This document shows, piece after piece, positions 1-7,726 of a DNA stretch of 12,152 nt. The position numbers and the translations under genes are program-made. Position 1 is the first letter of the stretch, and the number at the start of each line of letters is the position of its first letter. The notes under the pieces are model-generated. The model saw only the letters and a program-made list of their open reading frames with translations. It did not search any database and was not told the origin of the DNA. The stretch is from Lachnospiraceae bacterium (GTDB taxonomy: Bacteria > Bacillota > Clostridia > Lachnospirales > Lachnospiraceae). Location of the stretch: contig VSNE01000047.1 in the NCBI GenBank assembly GCA_009774155.1, forward strand, positions 1-12,152, given 5' to 3'.

Positions 1-1477
1 CTCCAATGATCGGCAGCTCCCCCTTATGACAAAGACTGACTTCTTTTTCCGCCTCCTGGTATGTGGTGCGCCCCAATGTCTCTACCAGAACAACACTGTC
101 CGCATCCTGCAGTTTTGTCACACATTCCGCATGATAAACCATGTCCTTCTCACAGCGGACCGTAATTCCGTCCTTTGCCAGCTCTTTCCGGATATTATCT
201 GTAAATGCTGTTACCTCCTCGGACCATCCGCAGCCGGTGAGCAAAAGCCGCGTATTTCCGGACTTCTTAAGGCTCATTTTGATAGATGCCGCCGTCATTC
301 TCAGATTCTCTTCCTCCGAAAACTCCCGTTCTCCCCTTCTGCGGAGCCTTCGGATAAAGCGGTCAACAAAACCGAACAGCCTTTTTTTGCCTCTGTCCAC
401 AGTAAAGGTGCCGAGAATCTCCACGCCGTACATTTCCTGCAGATCCCCGGATCTGTGCAGATGGTTGTCCAGAATATACAAAAGCCCTGCACATCCCGCA
501 ACCAGAACAATTCCCAGAAAGGCACCAAGAATCACATATTTTATACTGACAGACGGCTTGTTTGGAACAGCCGTCAGCTCCGGCTGTTCCAAAAGCTCTG
601 TCTCCGGCTGTTCTGTCTCCAGCCGTTCGGCAGCCTGCTCTTCAGCCTCCGCCAGCAAATACTCATAATATGGGATTTCCTCTGCAGTCAGCGCGTTCTT
701 AAGCGCTGTTTCTGCATTTTTTATATTCATTAACTGGGTCATATAATTCTGCTGTATAGCAACCAAATCCAGATTCGCAACTTCCTGGTATGTTTCCACC
801 AGCAGTTCAATATCAAATTCCCCGTTCACTGCTTTCACATCTTCATATATTCCGTCAATATATTTTTTGACGATTTTAGATATTTTCTTACAATCCCGTT
901 CACTATAATGGGTAATCTGTACGCAGAACCCCCGGTTCGTGCCATATACCGTCAAAACCTCTTCATAATAAGAGGCCGTAAGCTTCTCCTTCATCTCATC
1001 CGATATTTTCTGATGCAGCTTCAGATCCGATATTCCTGAAACATAAGTCTGCTTAATTACTTCAATGTTGTCAACCGCTGCAATTGTCGGATATTCCGTC
1101 CGGTAATGATTATCAATATAATACTGCAAAGTTACGGTCGGAACAGATAACGGATTTTCCAGCATAAGAATGGAATTACTGTTGTATTCCTTCTGCCGTT
1201 CATACATCTCCTGATACCTTTGCACTGCCGCCGCGGTATACCGGGCATTTTCTATCCCGTCTTCCGTCATATTCTGTATTAAAGCTTCTTCTGTTATTTC
1301 TGTGTTTGCGCCTATACTGGCCAGTTCCGCCTGATAGGCCCTGTTGCTTTTTATATATCCTGCGCCCCCCGCGGCAACGGCGCAGATAAGCATTGCAGCA
1401 AGAATCAGACGCCACTTCTCCATGATTGTCCAAAACATATCTCCGATTGATATGCGCACTTCCTTTATTTCATTCAT
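1..1477 (-). CDS. Wzz-type polysaccharide chain-length regulator with degenerate BY-kinase-like tail (3' end off window)
   Basis: The frame is open from an ATG at 1477 to the left edge (492 codons visible, no stop). GGGAG lies about 7 bases before the ATG. The architecture is that of a Wzz/CapA polysaccharide co-polymerase: a short cytoplasmic N-terminus, membrane segment 1 at about residues 24-41, a long polar extracellular region rich in predicted helix, a proline-containing stretch (PNKP), membrane segment 2 at about 313-336, then a cytoplasmic domain. Such proteins set polymer length together with Wzy. The tail has an ESLR-like helix (EENLRMTA, about 390-397), a strand and loop where Walker A should be (LLLTGCGWSEE, about 411-421), and ADSVVLVETLGRT (459-471), which matches the ADGVLLVVRxGKT stretch of CpsD/BY-kinases. 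The GxGKS/T P-loop and the DTPP motif are both missing, so it is probably not a kinase. It has its own promoter and follows a stem-loop, so it may be transcribed apart from the operon. Confidence 0.92.
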   Translation of the reverse strand, partial: MNEIKEVRISIGDMFWTIMEKWRLILAAMLICAVAAGGAGYIKSNRAYQAELASIGANTEITEEALIQNMTEDGIENARYTAAAVQRYQEMYERQKEYNSNSILMLENPLSVPTVTLQYYIDNHYRTEYPTIAAVDNIEVIKQTYVSGISDLKLHQKISDEMKEKLTASYYEEVLTVYGTNRGFCVQITHYSERDCKKISKIVKKYIDGIYEDVKAVNGEFDIELLVETYQEVANLDLVAIQQNYMTQLMNIKNAETALKNALTAEEIPYYEYLLAEAEEQAAERLETEQPETELLEQPELTAVPNKPSVSIKYVILGAFLGIVLVAGCAGLLYILDNHLHRSGDLQEMYGVEILGTFTVDRGKKRLFGFVDRFIRRLRRRGEREFSEEENLRMTAASIKMSLKKSGNTRLLLTGCGWSEEVTAFTDNIRKELAKDGITVRCEKDMVYHAECVTKLQDADSVVLVETLGRTTYQEAEKEVSLCHKGELPIIG

Positions 1478-1542
1478 AGTTTTCTCCCTTCCCTGTTTTG
1501 GAAAAACAATCCTGCTGCATATTCTATCTGCAATTCTGATTT

Positions 1543-1571
1543 ATCTTAAGGCAAAAAATTTTCGCTGTCAA
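1543..1571 (-). promoter_or_regulatory. Sigma-A-type promoter for the wzz gene
   Basis: On the minus strand TTGACA (1566-1571) is a perfect -35 box. It is followed by a 17-base, T-rich spacer and TAAGAT (1543-1548), which matches four of six bases of the -10 consensus. The predicted start of transcription is near 1536, giving a 5' leader of about 60 bases before the wzz ATG at 1477. It lies in the only sizeable gap before wzz, just after a strong hairpin, where an independent promoter makes sense. Confidence 0.65.
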
Positions 1572-1616
1572 CGCCGGACGCTTCCTCATTTGTATTATCC
1601 CCCGTTTTGTTTGTTA

Positions 1617-1648
1617 TCGGCAGCCGCCGGTAAACTGGCGGCTGCCGG
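1617..1648 (-). terminator. Strong stem-loop after the beta-helix gene, without U-tract
   Basis: The arms CGGCAGCCGCC and GGCGGCTGCCG pair perfectly over 11 base pairs (1618-1628 with 1637-1647). They can be extended inward by a G-U and a G-C pair, leaving a small TAAA/TTTA loop. The hairpin starts about 10 bases after the stop codon of the secreted beta-helix gene, the usual place for a terminator. However, the bases that follow on the minus strand are ATAACAAACAAAACGGGG, with no T-run, and there is none on the plus strand either. It may be a weak terminator, an mRNA 3'-end stabiliser, or a processing site that allows partial read-through into wzz. Confidence 0.45.
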
Positions 1649-1656
1649 AAGAGCAG

Positions 1657-4600
1657 TTATATTTTAGTAACCTTAAACTTGCTTCCCGCTCCCTTTGCTT
1701 TGAAAATCTTTTTATAAGAGCTTATCTTACTCTTTGGCACTTTGAACTTACATGTGCTCTTAATTCCTTTAAACGCGTTAGCGCCTACCTTTGCGGATTT
1801 CAACTTTGCAGTCTTGAGGCTGATCGTTCCAAGACTCTTGTCGCCGTAGAATGCTTTCTTTCCGATTGTATCCAGTTTTGCTGATTTTTCGGTAAAGCTG
1901 ATCATTCCTGTACAGCCCTGGAATGCAGAATCACCGATCTTTGTAAGCGCTGTGGAAGTAATATTTACTTTTTTCACTGCCTTGCAGCCATAAAACGCGC
2001 TGCTTCCAATACTCTCCACCTTTTTCAGGGTAATTGTCTTCGCTGTGCTTCCCACAACCGATAATTTCGTACATTTATAAAATGCCTTGCTGCCGACAGT
2101 CGTAACTCCTGCGCAGCCCGCAACCTTTGTCAGCTTTGTGCACTGTGCAAAAGCGCTGCTTCCGATAGAAGTGACATTCTTTCCGATAGAAACGGACGTC
2201 AGCTTCGTACATTTATTGAAGGCCGCCTTCTTGATGGATGTAACATTAAAGGTATATCCCTGAATCTTTACCGTTGCAGGTATGGTCGCCTTCTTCACCG
2301 TTTTGCTTGCCGGACCCTTCAGCTCTACAGTTCCTGTATCTCCGGTGAAATCGGTTACTTCATATTTCATCTTGTCAACGGTATAGGAGGAGCCAACCTG
2401 CGGCGCGTTTGCGTTTCCGCTTTCCTTGTAGGTTGACGACGGATCTGCAGTAAATCCCCGGCTTCCAACCGTATTATTTGACACCACACAGTTTACGCAG
2501 TTGGCGCTCAGACGGATATCCCATTTATTTGCCGCGGTGCTCTTACTTATAGACTGGTTTCTTTCAATTGTGACCGTACACTTTTTCTCCGCGGAGCCTT
2601 CCGCCTGGATGCCATGTCCTTTGGACTCAAGAACTTTATTGTTGGTAACGGCACATCCTTCCAGACAATACAGATAGATTCCGCAGTTGCCGGATGCGTT
2701 GACGCGGTTATTCTCTACTCTGTTTCCGGAGCCGCTTTTTGAAAGGACAATACCGGACTGCGCCGCTTTTTCAATCACATTATTGTTGATAATATTTCCG
2801 GATTTGCAGTCTTCCACATAAATACCGCAGTTTTTCGGAGTAGTAATCGTATTTCCATCTGCCGTGAGCTTTGAATTCTTGGTTGCCCAGATTCCATGAT
2901 TATTCGGATTCGTAATCTGATTTTTCCCGGAAACGGTCGCCGTACTGCTGTCTGTTACTCTGACTCCCGATCCGCCTGCATTCTCAATAGTATTTCCCGT
3001 TATCTTCGCAGAAGATTCCTCATATATGTAGATTGCATTTGCTTTTGTACTGTAAATTTTATTTCCGGATATTTCGGCATTCTGGGATTTACCCCGGACA
3101 TTGACGCCCACGTTGCTGGAGGCACCTGCCTTTTCAGCCTTAATGGTGTTGTTGACAACTTTGCTGTCCTTACAGTTGTTCAGTTCAATTCCGCTGGAAG
3201 CAGTATTGATAATCGTATTGTTGTTTGCGTTCAATGCTGCGTTTTTCGCGTTAATACCATGGATTCCCGCGTCCGTTACCGTAACCTCTCTTACCGTAAG
3301 CGTACTGTCGTCCGCATAGATTCCGTTCTGTTTCGGCCCGTTAATCTTGTTTGCCCCGGAAACGGTCGCTGTACTGTTCACAGCAACTCTGATTCCTGAC
3401 TGCGCCGGCTGGTTTATGGTGTTGCCTGTTATCTCTGCCGAGGAATTGTCATGGATATAGACAGCGTTGGCAGAGGCAGCGTTGATCGTGTTCCCCGAAA
3501 CCTTTGCATTTTTCGCATTGCCCAGATCAATACCGATCACGCAGGAACTGATGGATTTGTTGTTCAGAATTTCGGCATTGTCGCAGCTGCGCACATTAAT
3601 TCCGTTAGATTTTCCGCTTACGCCGCTGATCGTATTGTTCTTTGCAATCAGCTTTGTATTTTTGTCAACATTGATGCCGTGCTCCTTCGGTCCGGTTATC
3701 GTAACGCCGTCTGCCGTAATGGTCTTTCCGTTATTCTCATATCCAAAGATACCGTTCTCGCCCGCATTGCTGATCGTGCCGCCCGTTACTGTAACCGTAC
3801 TGCCCTTTGTTCCTTTAATAGCGGATGTCTTCGTATTCTTTATCGTATTTCCGGCGCATGTTACAGTTGAATTTTCAATTGCAATTCCGTTATCTCCGGT
3901 GGTGGTGTCAATGGTATTATTGGAAACCGTCGCATTGGAGCCCTCCATAAACACCATTGCGATCGATGTATTCTTAATCACCCTGGTCTTATCCGCAGTG
4001 CTGATCGTGGAACTGCTTGCTTCCGAATAAATCAGATTTTTTGCGCCGTCTACACTGTTGTCGGTTATTGTGAGCTTATTAAAGTCAAAAGCATCCACAC
4101 ATGCAAACTCCACATTTTTGAATGTATTATTTTTTACGGTAATGGTATCTGCCTTCTGGCCGCCCTGCTCGATTCTGCGGTGGGTTCCTATTCCCGCAAA
4201 TACACGGTCAAACGTACAGTTGGAAACCGTAATGTTCCGGCACGGAGTTTTGTCAAACGGATAACCGGCCGTTTCCCCGTCCTTTGTCATATAGTCCAGA
4301 TGGATCGCCTCAATACCGCTGAATCTGTTTCTGTCTCCCGGCGTATAATCACTCCAGAACTCTTTATCTTCTTTGTTCGTATAAGCCGCATGGTTTTTAA
4401 AGGTAACATTTTCTACCGTCGCGTTTTTAACGCCGCTTAAATTCAGCATATGATTGGTGCAGTTCTGAAGAGTTGCATTTTTTATACTGATCTCCTGTCC
4501 GTGGCGGAAGCTGAAGATCTGATTATCCTGAGTACCCGCCGCATCGTTTCTGTTCCAAGTGCCGCCCTCAATTTTCACATGATGAATCTGGCCGTACTCT

Positions 4601-4986
4601 CCGTGGTTACAATTCGCGTCGTCCTGACAGGTTTCTCCCTGCTCATTATAATGCAGTCCAATCACCATGGTCCCTGCAGGATTGCTGCTTATAATTGTCG
4701 CCCCTTCCGCCTTAATTGTGGTATAGGGGTAAACCTTCAGCGTATCAGTGATCTTATAGGTTCCTGCCGGAATGACTATCGTAGTTTCAGTATTCTGCTT
4801 TTTGGCCTTAAGCAAGGCATTGTTAATCGCTTCTGTATCGTCAGTCTCGCCGTCGCCCTTTGCTCCGAATTCATTAGCCCTCACATCGTATGAACCCGCC
4901 GCCTCTACCGGAAAGGCATTGATGCGGAACAGTCCCAGAACCAGCGTCAGCGCCAGAATGAGCCATGTCAGTTTCTTCTCTTTCAT
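1657..4986 (-). CDS. Secreted right-handed beta-helix protein with C-terminal BspA-type leucine-rich repeats
   Basis: This is a 1109-residue exported protein. Residues 1-30 form a classic signal peptide: KEKK, a hydrophobic core at about 6-20, and likely cleavage near VEA-A. Residues 38-55 carry the FGAKGDGETDDTEAI motif typical of the pectate-lyase-3 superfamily (tail-spike, rhamnogalacturonase and epimerase-like beta-helices). Residues from about 95 to 850 are stacked PbH1 coils with recurring GNTI, GI and NNxI patterns. Conserved-looking polar residues in the N-terminal helix include H229, D231 and H269-R271, but I cannot assign an active site. Residues from about 868 to the end hold a small linker domain and LRR_5/BspA repeats (SIGSSAFxxCTKL type), ending in a basic Lys-rich tail. 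No LPXTG or S-layer domain is seen. The start is supported by AAGGAGA 7 bases upstream. Placed directly after Wzx, it may bind, cleave or epimerise the extracellular polymer, or act as an adhesin; this is inference. Confidence 0.93.
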   Translation of the reverse strand: MKEKKLTWLILALTLVLGLFRINAFPVEAAGSYDVRANEFGAKGDGETDDTEAINNALLKAKKQNTETTIVIPAGTYKITDTLKVYPYTTIKAEGATIISSNPAGTMVIGLHYNEQGETCQDDANCNHGEYGQIHHVKIEGGTWNRNDAAGTQDNQIFSFRHGQEISIKNATLQNCTNHMLNLSGVKNATVENVTFKNHAAYTNKEDKEFWSDYTPGDRNRFSGIEAIHLDYMTKDGETAGYPFDKTPCRNITVSNCTFDRVFAGIGTHRRIEQGGQKADTITVKNNTFKNVEFACVDAFDFNKLTITDNSVDGAKNLIYSEASSSTISTADKTRVIKNTSIAMVFMEGSNATVSNNTIDTTTGDNGIAIENSTVTCAGNTIKNTKTSAIKGTKGSTVTVTGGTISNAGENGIFGYENNGKTITADGVTITGPKEHGINVDKNTKLIAKNNTISGVSGKSNGINVRSCDNAEILNNKSISSCVIGIDLGNAKNAKVSGNTINAASANAVYIHDNSSAEITGNTINQPAQSGIRVAVNSTATVSGANKINGPKQNGIYADDSTLTVREVTVTDAGIHGINAKNAALNANNNTIINTASSGIELNNCKDSKVVNNTIKAEKAGASSNVGVNVRGKSQNAEISGNKIYSTKANAIYIYEESSAKITGNTIENAGGSGVRVTDSSTATVSGKNQITNPNNHGIWATKNSKLTADGNTITTPKNCGIYVEDCKSGNIINNNVIEKAAQSGIVLSKSGSGNRVENNRVNASGNCGIYLYCLEGCAVTNNKVLESKGHGIQAEGSAEKKCTVTIERNQSISKSTAANKWDIRLSANCVNCVVSNNTVGSRGFTADPSSTYKESGNANAPQVGSSYTVDKMKYEVTDFTGDTGTVELKGPASKTVKKATIPATVKIQGYTFNVTSIKKAAFNKCTKLTSVSIGKNVTSIGSSAFAQCTKLTKVAGCAGVTTVGSKAFYKCTKLSVVGSTAKTITLKKVESIGSSAFYGCKAVKKVNITSTALTKIGDSAFQGCTGMISFTEKSAKLDTIGKKAFYGDKSLGTISLKTAKLKSAKVGANAFKGIKSTCKFKVPKSKISSYKKIFKAKGAGSKFKVTKI
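2863..3081 (-). repeat. Internal beta-helix repeat block, copy B
   Basis: Residues about 636-708 of the same protein, beginning NAEISGNKIY and containing SSAKITGNTI and STATVSGKNQI. It is the partner of copy A. The GVNVRGKSQNAEISGN context just before it also resembles the GINVRSCDNAEILNN stretch ahead of copy A, so the duplicated unit may be longer than the 73 residues marked. Confidence 0.6.
3292..3510 (-). repeat. Internal beta-helix repeat block, copy A
   Basis: Residues about 493-565 of the secreted beta-helix protein, beginning NAKVSGNTIN and containing SSAEITGNTI and STATVSGANKI. It aligns without gaps to copy B at 2863-3081, shifted by 143 residues (429 bases), with about half of the residues identical by hand alignment. 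Both copies share near-identical DNA around the STATVSG codons (roughly 3357-3377 and 2929-2949). This points to duplication of a multi-coil block and not only to the generic PbH1 pattern. Confidence 0.6.
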
Positions 4987-5119
4987 TACACAATCTCCTT
5001 AAAAAATCATTTAAATTCCCGTTTCCTGCAATACCAGCTTCTTAATTTTCCATACACACCTCCTGTCATGAAAGAATCAAACCCAAGCATTTTCCCCCGG
5101 ACAACCACCTCCTTAAAAA
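4987..5119 (-). promoter_or_regulatory. Leader between flippase and beta-helix genes with three Shine-Dalgarno sites
   Basis: Within 133 bases the minus strand carries AAGGAGG (5108-5114), AGGAGG (5059-5064) and AAGGAGA (4994-5000). Only the last serves a long gene, the beta-helix protein at 4986. The first has no ATG at proper distance; the nearest start-like codon is a TTG opening a 12-codon frame. The second sits 5 bases before an ATG that opens a three-codon frame, ATG GAA AAT TAA (5042-5053). I find no good promoter here; the best -35-like TTGATT has no matching -10. The stretch may be a translational leader, a decayed small gene, or chance. Confidence 0.35.
5007..5090 (-). CDS. Candidate 27-residue small ORF, unknown
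   Basis: An ATG at 5088-5090 opens 27 codons ending in TGA. The peptide starts MLGFDSFMTGG, continues VYGKLRSW and ends YCRKREFK. It has one cysteine and a strongly basic C-terminus, with a Gly-Gly pair at residues 10-11. Translation is poorly supported: only a G-run 3-4 bases before the ATG, with the strong AAGGAGG 17 bases away. I do not recognise a family. It could be a small peptide gene, a remnant, or a chance frame. Confidence 0.2.
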   Translation of the reverse strand: MLGFDSFMTGGVYGKLRSWYCRKREFK

Positions 5120-6568
5120 TTATTTTGTTTTCAGCTTCTTCCATATCAGATTTCCAATCTCCAGTATAAGAGGCTCCCCTGCTTTTGCAAGCGTCAGCAC
5201 ATAGGCTCCCCAGAACAAAACGCCCTCTGCCGCCAGGGCTGCAAAGCTGCCCAAGCCAAGCAGCTTAACCCAGACGGACAATACACACGACAGAAGCAGC
5301 CCCGATAATACAGCCCCATACCGGATGGATCGGTAAGCGTCTCCCACCATGTCCCGCAAAGCAATATACTGTACAATCCAGACTACAATTTCCGCGGCAA
5401 GGGTGCCGATGGCCGCTCCCGCAGACGCCATACGGGGAATCAGCGCCACATTGATGATCAGATCCACCGCTGCCCCGGCAATTTCCGAATATAAAACCAT
5501 CCTTTCCCTGCCCATCGGCACCAGCATCTGAATTCCCATAATGTTTGTCATGCCGATCAAAAGCAGCGTCGGCATAATAATCTGCATCGGAACCACAGAC
5601 CCTGCAAACGTATCTCCGGACAGGAAAAATATCGCTTCTCTGGCATAAATCATGAAAAACAGCATCATCGGAGCTGCAACTACCACAACAAAATTCAAAG
5701 CCTTTTTCGTAATCCTTAAAAATTCCTCTCTCTGACCATGCTCCATATAATAGGAAGCGCGGGGCAGCAATACTACCCCCAGCGAGGTGACGATACTGAC
5801 CAGAATCGTTTTGATCTTAACTGCCGCATTATAATAGCCCACATCCGTATCCGTCTTCATAAAGCCCAGCATCACCGTATCGAGATTTGTATATATGGTA
5901 GTTGCCACAGACATTGCAAAAAAAGTAAAAATTCCTTTCCAATGTCTTGTAAGGCAATAGCCCCGGAGCGGCTTTACCGATATATAACGATGTACATTTA
6001 TGAAGTTCAGCACATTGGAGCCTACTCCCGCGAGAATCGTGATCCCTCCGTAAATCACATAATCCGACTGCCTGCGCACAAGGGCAAACATAGCCAGAAG
6101 CCCGATAAATTTGAAAACAATTGAGCGCACCGCAATGTAGGTATATTGCTCCAGCGCTTTATAGAGCCATTCCATCCCGATGGCATTAAAAAATATCGTC
6201 AGACTGATAATCAGGAAAAGAACCTTTTCCTCCCTGAGTCTTGGCACCAGGAAAAGAGCCGCTCCAAAAAACAGATACGCCGCACAGCTCATAAACAGAT
6301 TGATCATAAATATTTCATGAACTGTTCTGGTCAGCTGCTCCTGATCATCTCTCACCTTTGCACAGGCACGGATTCCATAGGTAGGAATCCCCATCTGCGC
6401 AAACATGGAAAAATAAGTGATCACCGATGTGGCGAACGAAACCTTCCCCACTCCTTCCGGCATCAGGATTCTTGACACATACGGAAAGGTGATCACAGGA
6501 AAAATAAAGGAAGACATGGTCAAAACCGCATTCATAATAAAATTAATCTTAAGAGATTTTGTTTTCAC
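5120..6568 (-). CDS. Wzx-type oligosaccharide flippase
   Basis: A 482-residue polytopic membrane protein with alternating hydrophobic segments from end to end, consistent with the 12-14 helices of the polysaccharide transporter (PST/Polysacc_synt) branch of the MOP superfamily. The N-terminus MNAVLTMSSFIFPVITFPYV followed by SRILMPEGVGKVSFA is the hallmark of RfbX/Wzx flippases, and MGIPTYGIRACAK is also typical. It should move the undecaprenyl-linked repeat unit across the membrane. The start is a GTG with AAGGAAG 7 bases upstream. The gene begins only 15 bases after the polymerase stop, so the two are probably cotranscribed. Substrate cannot be read from the sequence. Confidence 0.95.
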   Translation of the reverse strand: MKTKSLKINFIMNAVLTMSSFIFPVITFPYVSRILMPEGVGKVSFATSVITYFSMFAQMGIPTYGIRACAKVRDDQEQLTRTVHEIFMINLFMSCAAYLFFGAALFLVPRLREEKVLFLIISLTIFFNAIGMEWLYKALEQYTYIAVRSIVFKFIGLLAMFALVRRQSDYVIYGGITILAGVGSNVLNFINVHRYISVKPLRGYCLTRHWKGIFTFFAMSVATTIYTNLDTVMLGFMKTDTDVGYYNAAVKIKTILVSIVTSLGVVLLPRASYYMEHGQREEFLRITKKALNFVVVVAAPMMLFFMIYAREAIFFLSGDTFAGSVVPMQIIMPTLLLIGMTNIMGIQMLVPMGRERMVLYSEIAGAAVDLIINVALIPRMASAGAAIGTLAAEIVVWIVQYIALRDMVGDAYRSIRYGAVLSGLLLSCVLSVWVKLLGLGSFAALAAEGVLFWGAYVLTLAKAGEPLILEIGNLIWKKLKTK

Positions 6569-6583
6569 CTTTGTGCTTCCTTT

Positions 6584-7726
6584 CTATCCTGCTTTCATTT
6601 CTATATTCAGAACACCGGCAAGGACAAACGGGTTAAATGCCAGATCTGCAAGCCTTGGCTCTGTTATACTGAAAATCAGTATAAACAAAAGAATCCAGCA
6701 GAGATCATACCGTTTTTTGGCAATTGCCTTTCTGATTGCCAGACTATACAGCAGGACGATAAGTATTAAAAACACAACGCCGTACTCCAGCATAACCTGC
6801 AGATAAGAACAGTCCACATAATTATATGCCTTGTCCGGAGCCGTGCCAAGCGCAAACCCAATCCACTCAATCGGATGACCAAACAGCGTAACTCCATAAT
6901 CGGCGATTGCCTGATATCCCAGCCTCAGTCTTCCGCTGAGCAGGCTGTTTACTCTGGCATATACCGCATTCGTACTATCGTACTTTGCATGAAGCATAAC
7001 TGCAAAAAGGCCAGTCATCGCCGGTGCTGCCAGAAACAATTGATAGAAACTTACGCTTATTTTTTCTTTATTAATATACTCTCCAAAAATCAGAAAAAAG
7101 GTCAGTATCACAGCCGACAGCGCGAAGGTCATTCTGGAATCCGTCATATGGTAAAACCAGCAGTCAATCCCAAGCAGAACGCAATATTCTGCCGGCTTTA
7201 ATCTTCCTTTTTTCAGATAAATGTATTCCAGAAGAATAAAAAAATATAAAATGGCCCCTGTCGTCGTCCATGCAAACCCAAGAAAATGTCTGGGCCTGAT
7301 ATCGGGCTCCATAATGTAATCCTCTACCAGTCCGATTTGAGACAGTCCCACCGTAATCATTAATATCACAGACTGTATCCAGACAGATATTCGGATGGTC
7401 CTCTCCATACTAATGCCCCTGCCTGCAATAAAAAACAGCAGATACAGAACCATCGTCTTATTCATGCTTCCGACAAAGCTAAGGAAGAGCAGCCCAAGTA
7501 CAAGAATCCACACTAAAAGCTCAGACCTTCGATAGAGCCCATCCATAAAAATTTTAAACAAACAAACGCCGTAGGACAGATAACGCATCATTTTCAGCAC
7601 ATAATAAAACAAACCGGGCTGGTTATCCGGGCTGACATTCCAGATCGTCATCTCCAGTACAATCGAACAGATAAACACTATAAAGGCAAAAAAGAAAACG
7701 ATTTCACTTTTGCTCAGTTTTCCCAT
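6584..7726 (-). CDS. Wzy-type polysaccharide polymerase (O-antigen polymerase-like)
   Basis: A 380-residue integral membrane protein with about ten or more hydrophobic segments and one longer polar region late in the protein. That region holds RVNSLLSGRLRLGYQAI, then LFGHPIEW, and then SYLQVMLEYGVVFLI. This order (arginine-rich GR-L motif, GxP loop, YxxxLxxYG helix) is characteristic of Firmicute Wzy polymerases, which join flipped repeat units on the outer face. Wzy proteins diverge strongly, so the call rests on topology, this motif region and the position beside Wzx. The ATG overlaps the stop of the preceding glycosyltransferase (TAATG), which suggests translational coupling, and GGAG lies 9 bases upstream. 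Confidence 0.88.
   Translation of the reverse strand: MGKLSKSEIVFFFAFIVFICSIVLEMTIWNVSPDNQPGLFYYVLKMMRYLSYGVCLFKIFMDGLYRRSELLVWILVLGLLFLSFVGSMNKTMVLYLLFFIAGRGISMERTIRISVWIQSVILMITVGLSQIGLVEDYIMEPDIRPRHFLGFAWTTTGAILYFFILLEYIYLKKGRLKPAEYCVLLGIDCWFYHMTDSRMTFALSAVILTFFLIFGEYINKEKISVSFYQLFLAAPAMTGLFAVMLHAKYDSTNAVYARVNSLLSGRLRLGYQAIADYGVTLFGHPIEWIGFALGTAPDKAYNYVDCSYLQVMLEYGVVFLILIVLLYSLAIRKAIAKKRYDLCWILLFILIFSITEPRLADLAFNPFVLAGVLNIEMKAG

Noticed and set aside
26..733. Plus-strand open frames of 235 and 175 codons over the left gene
   Set aside because: They lie antisense to the wzz frame, have low-complexity Ser/Phe/Cys-rich composition, no ribosome site and no recognisable domain, while the minus frame has clear Wzz architecture.
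2700..3950. CRISPR-like spaced repeats
   Set aside because: The repeated ITGNTI-type segments are imperfect, in frame and translated into PbH1 coils; there are no exact repeats with unique spacers.
2896..4030. Several plus-strand open frames of 70-190 codons, some hydrophobic
   Set aside because: They are antisense products of the repetitive Asn/Thr/Ile-rich beta-helix coding sequence; none has a start signal or family resemblance.
5738..6806. Plus-strand frames opposite the flippase and polymerase genes
   Set aside because: No ribosome sites or domain signatures, and the minus-strand membrane proteins account for the whole region.
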